A stretch of DNA of 35,308 nt from Planctomycetia bacterium (GTDB lineage: Bacteria; Planctomycetota; Phycisphaerae; Phycisphaerales; SM1A02). The first letter of the stretch is position 1, and each line of letters begins with the position of its first letter. Location of the stretch: the NCBI GenBank assembly GCA_005790605.1, contig SXUI01000036.1:1-35308 (forward strand), given 5' to 3'. Positions 1 through 7,910 of the stretch are shown here, piece after piece. Under the pieces are notes generated by a model. The model did not search any database and was not told where the DNA came from. It was given only the letters and a program-made list of their open reading frames with translations. The position numbers and the translations under genes were made by a program.

Positions 1-22
1 ACTCGATCCCTTGAGCGTGGAG

Positions 23-1445
23 GCTGGGGCCAGAAGAGAGCCCCCGCTCAGTTACACTGAAACTCGATCGCTATATTTACACCGCGTCGCTGTGGCCAGA
101 AGAGAGCCCCCGCTCAGTTACACTCGAACGCTGGAAATCCAACGATGCTCATCTGCTGTGGCCAGAAGAGAGCCCCCGCTCAGTTACACTGCCGCAAATG
201 CCGCGGGATTGAGATTACCCGCTGTGGCCAGAAGAGAGCCCCCGCTCAGTTACACTCGGCACGCCGTACTTGTATGCGCGAATGAAGCTGTGGCCAGAAG
301 AGAGCCCCCGCTCAGTTACACTCATGTGGTGGAGGGGTAGAGCGCATCGATGGCTGTGGCCAGAAGAGAGCCCCCGCTCAGTTACACTGGAGCGGTGGAG
401 GATTTCACACTCTGACACGCTGTGGCCAGAAGAGAGCCCCCGCTCAGTTACACTGGCGCATCGTGGAACGCTGTCGCGTTGGATGCTGTGGCCAGAAGAG
501 AGCCCCCGCTCAGTTACACTAGCGGCGTGCAACTCGCGAATACGGATTATGCTGTGGCCAGAAGAGAGCCCCCGCTCAGTTACACTGCGTCGATCCTCCG
601 CGACTCCCGAATGCGAGCTGTGGCCAGAAGAGAGCCCCCGCTCAGTTACACTTCCTCGACCGTCAACGGGGTATTCAGTTCCCGCTGTGGCCAGAAGAGA
701 GCCCCCGCTCAGTTACACTCCTACATGATGCCCGAGTCGATGCGCGTTGGCTGTGGCCAGAAGAGAGCCCCCGCTCAGTTACACTCCCCGATCACCGACA
801 TCCTGCACCCGTCACGCTGTGGCCAGAAGAGAGCCCCCGCTCAGTTACACTTCGCGAAGAAGATTGCCGCCGAAGACAAAGGCTGTGGCCAGAAGAGAGC
901 CCCCGCTCAGTTACACTGCGAGCGTGCACGCTCATCGCGAACGATCTGCTGTGGCCAGAAGAGAGCCCCCGCTCAGTTACACTGCCGTCGGCATGTACTG
1001 ATTGATCGCGTATGCTGTGGCCAGAAGAGAGCCCCCGCTCAGTTACACTGACGACCACCCGCTCTTGCGATTGTTCTCGGCTGTGGCCAGAAGAGAGCCC
1101 CCGCTCAGTTACACTGCCTTCGAGCAAGATGAGAAGGTTTTCCGTGCTGTGGCCAGAAGAGAGCCCCCGCTCAGTTACACTCTCATACCGCGATCTCCGT
1201 CGTTGGCGACAGCTGTGGCCAGAAGAGAGCCCCCGCTCAGTTACACTATGATCCTACCGATGCATCGTGCATCGGATGCTGTGGCCAGAAGAGAGCCCCC
1301 GCTCAGTTACACTCAGCACGCGATCATCGCGCTCGTCGGTGCGGCTGTGGCCAGAAGAGAGCCCCCGCTCAGTTACACTCCAAGCCCTACATGGGCGATG
1401 TATGTTTCTGCTGTGGCCAGAAGAGAGCCCCCGCTCAGTTACACT
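23..1445 (+). CRISPR. Type II-C CRISPR array, 22 repeats and 21 spacers in the window
   Basis: Twenty-two 36-nt repeats start at 23, 89, 155, 221, 287, 353, 419, 485, 551, 617, 684, 750, 816, 882, 948, 1014, 1080, 1146, 1212, 1278, 1344 and 1410. Spacers are 30 nt, except 653-683, which is 31 nt. The repeats appear identical (begin GCTGTGGCCAGAAG, end GCTCAGTTACACT), except the first, which has G instead of T at repeat position 5 (base 27). The GYTGTRGC...TTACAMT ends match the usual orientation of II-C repeats, so the guide strand is +. This agrees with the tracrRNA anti-repeat at 6061 and with the terminator after the last repeat. The array may continue left of the window: bases 1-22 could be the end of another spacer or the flank. 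The spacers differ from each other; I could not assign targets. Confidence 0.98.
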
Positions 1446-1454
1446 CTTCTCTTT

Positions 1455-1488
1455 GCAACTCGCGTGCTCCACGCGAGTTGCTTTGTTT
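1455..1488 (+). terminator. Intrinsic terminator of the CRISPR array transcript
   Basis: A perfect 12-bp stem (1455-1466 with 1470-1481) closes a CTC loop and is followed by TTTGTTTT. It begins 9 nt after the last repeat. The T-rich tail lies only on the + strand, so it ends transcripts coming out of the array and protects cas2, which converges on it. On the - strand the stem is followed by A-rich sequence and would not terminate. Confidence 0.88.
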
Positions 1489-1494
1489 TCTGCT

Positions 1495-1848
1495 TCAGAA
1501 AAGCATGAGTTGAACGGGTGCTGATTCGGTCGCAACGCTCATTTCTCCAACGAACACCTGCATCTTGCCAAACTGTCTATCCGTGATGCTCATGAGTCGC
1601 ACCTGCCCCTCACTCGGGAGTTCGCGCGCGACAGAGTCGCGATAGTGCGACGCTGAATCCTCGGATGGGCAATGCCGAGCGTACACCGAATATTGCAATT
1701 TGCAAAAACCTTGATTGAGCAGGTGCTTTCGAAATCGCGTGTAACTCCGCTTCTGCGCCTTCGACTTCACTGGGAGATCAAACATCGCCATCAACCACAT
1801 GGCTTTGTATCCAGAATTTGGACAGCGTCTCAGGTCTGCTCGCGGCAT
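1495..1848 (-). CDS. cas2: CRISPR-associated endonuclease Cas2 (type II-C)
   Basis: This is the small subunit of the Cas1-Cas2 integrase that inserts new spacers. The 117-residue product contains the ferredoxin-fold first strand MWLMAMFDLPV, with the conserved Asp at residue 24, followed by a basic helix and the QYSVYARHC segment seen in type II-C Cas2 proteins. It is the last gene of the cas9-cas1-cas2 operon. The ATG at 1848 overlaps the end of cas1 (1830) by 19 nt, so translation is probably coupled. An in-frame TTG at 1860 would add four residues; I prefer the ATG because family members usually begin 10-20 residues before the FDLP motif. The stop codon lies just beyond the array terminator hairpin. 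Identification is firm; only the exact start is uncertain. Confidence 0.93.
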   Translation of the reverse strand: MPRADLRRCPNSGYKAMWLMAMFDLPVKSKAQKRSYTRFRKHLLNQGFCKLQYSVYARHCPSEDSASHYRDSVARELPSEGQVRLMSITDRQFGKMQVFVGEMSVATESAPVQLMLF

Positions 1849-2735
1849 GAAGGAACCCAAAGTTCAAGGTCGCGCTCTTCGCCGGTCAACACACGCGCAC
1901 AACTAACCGCGCTGCGCGAAAGCAGGTCAAACAGCGTTCGCTCCTCACCGCGCGCAGCGTGGCGGCCAAGAAGCGCAGACACAATCTCTGCTCGAACTTC
2001 TCGAGACATTTCTCCATCACCGCCCTCGCGCGCTACGACATTGAGAACCGCGCGATCCACCAATGGACGATAGGGTTCCATGAGGTCGTCCGCGAGGCAG
2101 AATGGGTTGTACTGATTGTGGTGCTGCACCCCGAGACTTGGATGAAGCCCAACTCCACAGATCGCGCGCGCCGTAACACTGCGCAACACCGCGTAGCCGT
2201 AATTGAGCAGCCGGTTTTGGTCGGGTGCGTCCCTATTGCGACGGAATGCGTCGCCGAAGAGCGCTTTCCAGTAGCGCGCCGCGGCTTGCGCTTCAACATT
2301 GCTAGGGTCACCCGACTGCACGCTCTTGAGCAGTTCCTCTAGACCTACTTGCGGTCGACCTGTGTATTCGAGTAGCTCCCACTGCGCACGAACTTTCGCT
2401 CGCACGATGGACTGCCACGCGCGCTTTTTTGTCGGCTCGGGCGCCTCAGCCTGCTTCGCCATCCGTGCTGTTTGGGTCGAATGCGAATCTAGTGGCAGCA
2501 ACATCGCGATGGGAAGAAACTGCTCCGACATGGCGACGAAGATTCCTCCCTCCTTTGCAAGTTCCGCGAGCACCGATTGGGAGAGCGACACGGCGGGGTT
2601 GGACACAACGATCGCCGCGATCTCACGCATCGGGACAAAGACGGGCGCTTGACCGTTGACTTCGATGGCGAGGCGACCGAGATCAACTCGCAATCGAACT
2701 GGGGTTTCTGTAAGTTCAATGATGCGATCAGTCAT
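1830..2735 (-). CDS. cas1: CRISPR-associated endonuclease Cas1 (type II-C)
   Basis: This is the catalytic subunit of the spacer integrase. The 301-residue protein has the N-terminal beta domain and the C-terminal helical domain expected for type II Cas1. Metal-binding residues can be placed at about E148 (NVEAQAAARYW), H205 (GVQHHNQYNPF) and D217 (LADDLMEPYRP), so it should be active. The ATG at 2735 overlaps the cas9 stop in the string ATGACTGA; there is no clear Shine-Dalgarno, which points to translational coupling with cas9. A longer reading from 2762 would add nine residues inside cas9 and is less likely. No csn2 or cas4 follows, which together with the Cas9 type assigns the locus to subtype II-C. 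Confidence 0.95.
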   Translation of the reverse strand: MTDRIIELTETPVRLRVDLGRLAIEVNGQAPVFVPMREIAAIVVSNPAVSLSQSVLAELAKEGGIFVAMSEQFLPIAMLLPLDSHSTQTARMAKQAEAPEPTKKRAWQSIVRAKVRAQWELLEYTGRPQVGLEELLKSVQSGDPSNVEAQAAARYWKALFGDAFRRNRDAPDQNRLLNYGYAVLRSVTARAICGVGLHPSLGVQHHNQYNPFCLADDLMEPYRPLVDRAVLNVVAREGGDGEMSREVRAEIVSALLGRHAARGEERTLFDLLSRSAVSCARVLTGEERDLELWVPSCREQT

Positions 2736-5700
2736 TGCTACGGCGAACATCGCCAAGGGCATGCACGACTAGTTTTTCGACTCCAGCGGCAAAGAACGCC
2801 TTCGCCGAGCTAACTCGCAATAGTCCAGTATCCCGCCCAGCCTTGGATTCCGCTCTCGCTTCGCCTCGCGGGCGCGCATCGCTCACGCGCTTGAGATGCA
2901 GATCGCCGTCGGACACCGCAGTCACAAGAGCGATACATCTCACGCCTTCACGATCCTTCAGTGATACGGAATCCCCGCTGCGAAGTGTGAACGCCAACCG
3001 CCGTCCCGTACCCCAATCCGTCTGCACGATGGGCGCACCGCGCTGCTTGCGCCGAAATGCTTCGAGAAGCGTGACCACCTCGAGTTCACAGCCGATCACC
3101 TTGCCCTCTGCATCCAGCGTCTCAATGACTTCCATGTGGTGGTTCGAGCCAGGCACGACATGTCGCGCCGCGCCGCCTCGACCCACTTCATCGAGCGTGA
3201 CATTTACCTGAATGCGCGCCTTCTGAATCAGAACATCACGCCCATCCCCATGTCGCATCGAGGGGAGATTCACCTTGTCCTTGAACGCGACCTTCGGATT
3301 CGGCTGCTTGAGTTCCGCGAGTTTCTGCTGCACAGCCTCCCGCACGCGGGGGTCGACAATGTATTTGACATCGCCCTCGCCGAGCTCAACGAGGAGATAG
3401 CGACGGTGACGCAGGGCGCTCGTTTTCCCAACCCCCCTCCTCACATCACCCCGAGCATCGCGAATCGGGCGACTGTAGTTCTTCTCTTGGTGCAGCGGTC
3501 CGCTCAGCCGACAATCGGCGCGATGCGATACGACGATGCCCGCGATAGAGCGCTTTACATCGTCAATGAAGTTGGGCCAAGGCACATCGAGTTTCAGCCG
3601 ATGTGACGCTTCACCGCGCACGACTGCTGCTTCTGATGCATCAGCGATCGCCTTGACCTCTGCTGGCCCGGTGAGAGCGATTGCTATGGCGTCGATGGCG
3701 TGATGACGGTGATCGCTGCGGTTCTTCCCACCACCACCCAACACGCCCTCAATGCCGAGTTTGCGCCGAACAATTGCCGTTGCACCGCCGGCGCTCACGA
3801 AAACACGCTGGCGCTTCGTGAGGTCGATACCGCCGCCAAAGAGCAATCCCACATAATCCATGGCGAGCCGCGACGCATAGCGCGTGTCATTCAGTTGTCG
3901 CTTGAGAAAGTCGCCGAAGATTTCGCTACCGTTGGCGACGCTCTCGAAAAGGCGCAACTTTTTTCGCGCAGACGGGCTTCGAAACAGCTTGGCGCGTGAA
4001 ATGATGGAATCCCATTGCGGGGTGCCGTGGTACGCCCCGTAAGGTGAGTTGCGGCGCTTGCGGTTGCGATTCTCATTGACCTCACAAAGCGTTTTGTTCC
4101 CAAATCCATCCTCAAGGCACAGGGCATACGGAATGATGTGCTCGACCTCGAAGCGGGGGCTTTGCCCGAACAGGTCTTCGAAGTTGATGGATTTGCCCGT
4201 GTATGGACACACGCCTCCACACTCTTCCCAGAGCAGAACCTTTTCGACATCCGACCTCTTGTTCGAGTCGGCGATGTGCGAAAACCCTTCCTTAACCATT
4301 CGGTCGAGGGCACTGTCCCGTCGCCCCTCCTGTTCACGCATCCGTTTCGTTTCGTCCACCCGTTCCTTCCGCGGCTTTTTCAAATCGCGCGCCAACTCGA
4401 TGCGCACTTGATCCGGCTTACCCCAACGGCGAATGACAGCGTTTATGATCTTGCGCAGTTCCGACAACGACCTCTCCACTGCTGGATTTCGGATTTCTAT
4501 CCCTCGATATGGACGACCTCCTGAACTGTGCTCCTGCCAAACGCGATCGGGTTTGATCGGAGGGAGGAATTCCCAAGGCGCGTCGACCCCGCTCTGTGAT
4601 GGATACGCGAGGACCTTCGCCTCCGCTACAAAGAGGCCGGCCTCAAGATGAGGGAGCAGATTACGAATCGCACGCGCTGAGAGATTCAGCCGAGCGGCCT
4701 CAAGTTTGATGGCCGCAACATTTTTGGCGTCATCCTTCGACAGCCCCCATCGGCGAACACACCGCGTCTCTAGTGCTTCCTGTGATTCATACTCAAGAAC
4801 ATCATCAATCAGCCGTGCTTGATCCTCTTCACTCATGTCGTCCCAACAGGCTCCGATCGCCACGCGCATTGTGGCAGCCGTGCGATTGCCGATCAGATCC
4901 TTCTCTCCTCCAAGTTCTATCGAGAACTTGACGCCTTTCGGCTTGAAACCGAGCAACTTCTTCGCTTGCGTCCAAGTGAGATGGCTCTCGAGCTCAAGTG
5001 CCTTGATCAGCGCGTCGCGCTCCGTGGAAGTGAGTGCGCGATTCACGCGCTCGATCTCACCATCCATCTCCATCACGCGAAGGTGATTCACATTCTGAAG
5101 CACTCGAAAACGCTGCGCAGCTGGGTACGCGACTGGACAGCGGATCTCTGCAGGCTCGATCGAACACCGACCGATCAAATGACTCTGATCGCGCAATGGT
5201 CGCTGCCTGAAGATTGCGTCTTCAATCAGCTGCCAATCGGCTTCGCTCAAAGATGACTGATGGCGGCTCTGCGCTCTCTGAATTGCCTTGAACTCAGGAA
5301 TGATAAACTCGTTGCGACCGAGCCAGCGCGCGCGAATGCGCTCAACCTCAGGGTCAATCGACGCGAAGTATGCGCCAAGCGTCAGGAGGCCCGACGCATT
5401 CATCTTCGCCTGCAACTCGTGAATGCCTTCCGCGACCACGCCGTCCTCCTCGCCGTCCTTCTTTTTGGCAAGGCGATTGCTGAGAAACCCACGATGCTGC
5501 GCCAAGTGGTAGAGCGCGCGTCCGAGTTCATGCGCAGGGACCACAGTTTGCGCGGCGCGTGCTCGAAGCCGGTAGTGAAACACCTGTGCACCGCGACGAT
5601 CACCCATCAGAGGATCCTGAGCGCCAAGGCGGGCATCGAGTTCCTTGAGCATGCGATCGATCGACGCAGGATCGAATGCTCCTGGATCTGGAAGTAACCC

Positions 5701-5970
5701 GAGTCGCACGAGCGCCCGAAGTAACTTCAGCAGTCGTCGGCGACGGCGCCAGAGTTGTCGACGCATCTGCCTCGCTTGGCGCCGCTTCTGATTCTTTGGT
5801 TCATCACGACCATTCTTGAAATCGCCATCGACTCCTGGAGAGAAGATCCGACTTCCGGTACCAAGAATCCGACTCGGGACTTCGTTCCGATACTCCAGAA
5901 GGCACCAACCAACTGAAGCAACACCGATGTCGAGGCCAAGAACCGTCTGAGTCGTGCGCGAAGTGCTCAT
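2728..5970 (-). CDS. cas9: RNA-guided endonuclease Cas9, compact type II-C
   Basis: This is the CRISPR effector that cuts double-stranded DNA with a crRNA:tracrRNA guide. The 1080-residue length is typical of II-C. Domains in order: RuvC-I (LGLDIGVASVGW, D14); arginine-rich bridge helix (about 58-92, with a run of five Arg near 75); REC lobe (about 95-480); RuvC-II (VRIELARDLKK, E525); HNH (about 575-660, FEVEHIIPY with H611, and N625 in FGNKTL); RuvC-III (HRHHAIDA, D760); C-terminal PAM-interacting region (about 790-1080). All nuclease residues are present, so both strands should be cut. The ATG at 5970 has GGAG seven bases upstream; a TTG at 5985 in the same frame lacks such support. The gene is divergent from the tracrRNA and overlaps cas1 by 8 nt. 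PAM preference cannot be read from the sequence. Confidence 0.97.
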   Translation of the reverse strand: MSTSRTTQTVLGLDIGVASVGWCLLEYRNEVPSRILGTGSRIFSPGVDGDFKNGRDEPKNQKRRQARQMRRQLWRRRRRLLKLLRALVRLGLLPDPGAFDPASIDRMLKELDARLGAQDPLMGDRRGAQVFHYRLRARAAQTVVPAHELGRALYHLAQHRGFLSNRLAKKKDGEEDGVVAEGIHELQAKMNASGLLTLGAYFASIDPEVERIRARWLGRNEFIIPEFKAIQRAQSRHQSSLSEADWQLIEDAIFRQRPLRDQSHLIGRCSIEPAEIRCPVAYPAAQRFRVLQNVNHLRVMEMDGEIERVNRALTSTERDALIKALELESHLTWTQAKKLLGFKPKGVKFSIELGGEKDLIGNRTAATMRVAIGACWDDMSEEDQARLIDDVLEYESQEALETRCVRRWGLSKDDAKNVAAIKLEAARLNLSARAIRNLLPHLEAGLFVAEAKVLAYPSQSGVDAPWEFLPPIKPDRVWQEHSSGGRPYRGIEIRNPAVERSLSELRKIINAVIRRWGKPDQVRIELARDLKKPRKERVDETKRMREQEGRRDSALDRMVKEGFSHIADSNKRSDVEKVLLWEECGGVCPYTGKSINFEDLFGQSPRFEVEHIIPYALCLEDGFGNKTLCEVNENRNRKRRNSPYGAYHGTPQWDSIISRAKLFRSPSARKKLRLFESVANGSEIFGDFLKRQLNDTRYASRLAMDYVGLLFGGGIDLTKRQRVFVSAGGATAIVRRKLGIEGVLGGGGKNRSDHRHHAIDAIAIALTGPAEVKAIADASEAAVVRGEASHRLKLDVPWPNFIDDVKRSIAGIVVSHRADCRLSGPLHQEKNYSRPIRDARGDVRRGVGKTSALRHRRYLLVELGEGDVKYIVDPRVREAVQQKLAELKQPNPKVAFKDKVNLPSMRHGDGRDVLIQKARIQVNVTLDEVGRGGAARHVVPGSNHHMEVIETLDAEGKVIGCELEVVTLLEAFRRKQRGAPIVQTDWGTGRRLAFTLRSGDSVSLKDREGVRCIALVTAVSDGDLHLKRVSDARPRGEARAESKAGRDTGLLRVSSAKAFFAAGVEKLVVHALGDVRRSND

Positions 5971-6026
5971 TGTTTTTCTCCACAAAAGGTCTGCCTGGAA
6001 ATCTTCTCATCTCAGCATGGCTTCGC

Positions 6027-6054
6027 TTGACACCGAGCCATCATCCTCTACACT
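6027..6054 (+). promoter_or_regulatory. tracrRNA promoter
   Basis: TTGACA (6027-6032), a 16-nt spacer and TACACT (6049-6054) form a good sigma-70-type promoter. A start seven bases downstream of the -10 box falls at 6061, exactly where the complementarity to the CRISPR repeat begins. The -10 hexamer is the same TACACT that ends every CRISPR repeat. Confidence 0.85.
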
Positions 6055-6060
6055 ATGGGC

Positions 6061-6183
6061 AGTGTAACTGAGCGGGTGCTCCTTCTTGTCATGATAAGTA
6101 GGGAAACCTGCGCGAGGCTCTGCTCCCGACCGCTTGCGTTCGGTGCGCAACCCCGACCCCAACTCCGAGTTGGGGTTTTTTTT
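6061..6183 (+). ncRNA. tracrRNA of the type II-C system
   Basis: This trans-activating RNA pairs with the repeat part of crRNA and loads it on Cas9. Bases 6061-6076 (AGTGTAACTGAGCGGG) are the exact reverse complement of the repeat 3' end. Pairing continues with one mismatch, a small bulge and several G-U pairs to about 6096, so the anti-repeat covers nearly the whole repeat. ATGATAAG (6091-6098) follows, as the ATAAG segment does in known II-C tracrRNAs. Then come a GGGAAACC-type hairpin, GCTCTGCTCCC, a hairpin TTGCG/CGCAA (about 6134-6150), and a terminal hairpin with a T tract. Predicted length is about 123 nt. It lies between cas9 and the next gene and is transcribed away from cas9. The ends are inferred from the promoter and terminator. 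Confidence 0.93.
6157..6183 (+). terminator. tracrRNA intrinsic terminator
   Basis: A perfect 8-bp stem (CCCCAACT at 6157-6164 with AGTTGGGG at 6168-6175) closes a CCG loop and is followed by eight T (6176-6183). Confidence 0.93.
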
Positions 6184-6251
6184 GCCCGGTCAAGCGCCTG
6201 ACTGCCGTTCAGCGCGAGACTTCGAAGCTTTCCGGATTCAACCGACTCCCC

Positions 6252-7712
6252 CTACCCCGCGTTGGTGACCATGGTGGGGTCCGCGACAACTTGGAACGCG
6301 ACGCTCTTTTCGGCAACGGTTGCGGTTGCTTCGTCGCGGATCGTCATCTTGAGGACATAGCTTCCCACCGAGAGATGCGGGCTGAGCGTCACGATCTCTC
6401 CCACAAAGAAGTCATCGCGCTTCACATCGCTCGCATCAACGACCGCCGTCCACTCTGGGCTTCGTCGCCAGACTTCCACGCCATCGCGCTCCGTCAAGAT
6501 CGAAATCTTCGTCGCCAATCGTGTCGTCCACTTCGCATCGGCCATCGCGCTGACGAAGTTTTCAAGTTCGCTATACACGATGACGCGCGGACTTGTTGCT
6601 GCGAGGAATCTTCGATTGTCAATCGGATCAATCTGCCCAAACGCCTGCACCCTTGTGCAGAACTCCACTCGCGGCAACGCAAGCATCGGCGCTGGTTTGA
6701 GTGCCGTGAGAAGTTGCTCGATCGTGCTCACGAGCGCCGCGTCGTCCTTGCCTTCTTGCAAGTCGCGACCGATGCGTACAAATGCTGCGTGGAACTTCTC
6801 CGCTGTTGCGCGCTCTTCATCCGTGAGATGCGTCGAGAGATCCTTCGGCAACTCAATCGTTGGATCCGTCACTGCTAAGGCAGAGAGCGCGAGCAATTGC
6901 CGCATCGGCGTGGCACTCGTCGTCGCATCGCTCGAGAGCGTCGAGGCAAGTTTCGTCGCGATGCCTTGCGCATCGATGGGCAGCGTGGTCGTCGCAGGAG
7001 TCGGAAGCGCAGCAGAAAGTGGCTCATTTGCAGTGGTTTGCTCGGGCAGCGCAGGCGCAGCAGCATCGCCCGCCACCATGGGTGCCTCGGTCGAGCGCGC
7101 GATGGATGCATTCGCCGCCGCAGCTGCGCGATCAAGCAGATCACGCTGAGCACTCGAGCGCATGGAAGTGAGTCGATCGGGAGCAGCCCCGGTTGTTCCA
7201 TCACTCCATTCGATCGTGGGTGGCGTTGCAGTGTCTGCAGTCGTCGGTGTCACGGATCGCGCGAATGTCTGCGAAACAGTTTGGGAACCCATCGACGACT
7301 CACCTGATGCCGTGACTGTCGCGGAAGGTGCCGCAGCAGACGCCTGCATCGAAGCAAGCGCCGCGAGATCCGCTTCATAGGTCGCCGCTAAGTCCGACAC
7401 CGTCGCCTTGGTTGGCGCGGAAGTTGGAGAGACCGTGGCGGAACTCGTCGTGTCCGCGGGCCCTGTGAACTCGGCGCTTGGCGCGGCTGCGGATTCTGGA
7501 AGTGGACTCATCTCCACTTCGACTGGGGCAAGGCCTTCATCGTTGTACGCAAGTCGCGATGACTCCTTCGCACTCGCGCATCCGCCGAAAAACATGAATG
7601 CGATACCAGTTCCGAGGAAGGTCGAAATCATGCACACCGCTGTCATTTGCCTTTCCGCAAACGCGCGAGCCATGAGTCGACGGGAACACACTTTGGTTGA
7701 GTACTGAGCCAT
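6252..7712 (-). CDS. Hypothetical lipoprotein with Ala/Thr/Ser-rich linker
   Basis: Function not recognised. The 486-residue product starts with a basic stretch, a hydrophobic segment and the lipobox-like FFGGCAS near residue 45, so it is probably exported and lipidated. Residues about 60-270 are low-complexity, rich in Ala, Thr, Ser and Pro, a typical flexible linker. The C-terminal ~170 residues look folded: they contain a Cys in VEFCTRVQAFGQ, a YSELENF segment, and an Ig-like beta pattern ending in YVLKMTIRDEATATVAEKSVAFQV. The ATG at 7712 has GGAGG seven bases upstream and is preferred over an ATG at 7736. The gene stands alone, downstream of holA on the same strand. The assignment as a surface or periplasmic scaffold protein is inference. 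Confidence 0.75.
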   Translation of the reverse strand: MAQYSTKVCSRRLMARAFAERQMTAVCMISTFLGTGIAFMFFGGCASAKESSRLAYNDEGLAPVEVEMSPLPESAAAPSAEFTGPADTTSSATVSPTSAPTKATVSDLAATYEADLAALASMQASAAAPSATVTASGESSMGSQTVSQTFARSVTPTTADTATPPTIEWSDGTTGAAPDRLTSMRSSAQRDLLDRAAAAANASIARSTEAPMVAGDAAAPALPEQTTANEPLSAALPTPATTTLPIDAQGIATKLASTLSSDATTSATPMRQLLALSALAVTDPTIELPKDLSTHLTDEERATAEKFHAAFVRIGRDLQEGKDDAALVSTIEQLLTALKPAPMLALPRVEFCTRVQAFGQIDPIDNRRFLAATSPRVIVYSELENFVSAMADAKWTTRLATKISILTERDGVEVWRRSPEWTAVVDASDVKRDDFFVGEIVTLSPHLSVGSYVLKMTIRDEATATVAEKSVAFQVVADPTMVTNAG

Positions 7713-7910
7713 GGCGACGCCTCCATGCGTCTTCATTCAGTTCGGCGGACATGCCGGGCGGACTGGTGACTTGCGCTGCGTCTGACGCCCTCCGGGCATC
7801 AACGAATCACGCGGCGCAAGAAACACTGCCCTCGCCTCTGGAAAACCCAAAGGCGGAGTGCAGTGCGGACTGATGAGAAGGCGCGGCGGCAACCGAACTT
7901 TCACACAGAA
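7713..7910. other. Intergenic region with two hairpins, weak holA terminator candidate
   Basis: No gene is supported here. A hairpin at 7833-7855 (CGCCTCTGG/CCAAAGGCG with one wobble pair, A-rich loop on +) is followed on the - strand by GTGTTTCTT and may weakly terminate holA. A second hairpin at 7784-7800 (GACGCCC-TCC-GGGCATC) has no T tract. The - strand promoter of the lipoprotein gene should lie here, but I see no convincing -35/-10 pair. Confidence 0.35.

Noticed and set aside
1-3. Bases ACT at the window start as the end of a further CRISPR repeat
   Set aside because: The following spacer would be only 19 nt, against 30 elsewhere. With normal spacing a previous repeat would end outside the window, so this cannot be decided.
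1507-1526. A stretch resembling the tracrRNA anti-repeat (shares GGGTGCT and flanking bases, about 14 of 20)
   Set aside because: It lies inside the 3' part of cas2 in antisense, has no promoter or hairpins like the tracrRNA, and the match is too short. Probably chance.
11-1535. Several open reading frames on both strands encoding repetitive proteins (ARREPPLSYT-like, WPEESPRSVTL-like, SVTERGLSSGHS-like units)
   Set aside because: They are the CRISPR array read in frames: the 66-bp period is divisible by three, so the repeat keeps phase and stays open. Not genes.
5971-5985. TTG start for Cas9 at 5985
   Set aside because: The ATG at 5970 has a well-spaced GGAG, which itself lies inside the would-be extension.
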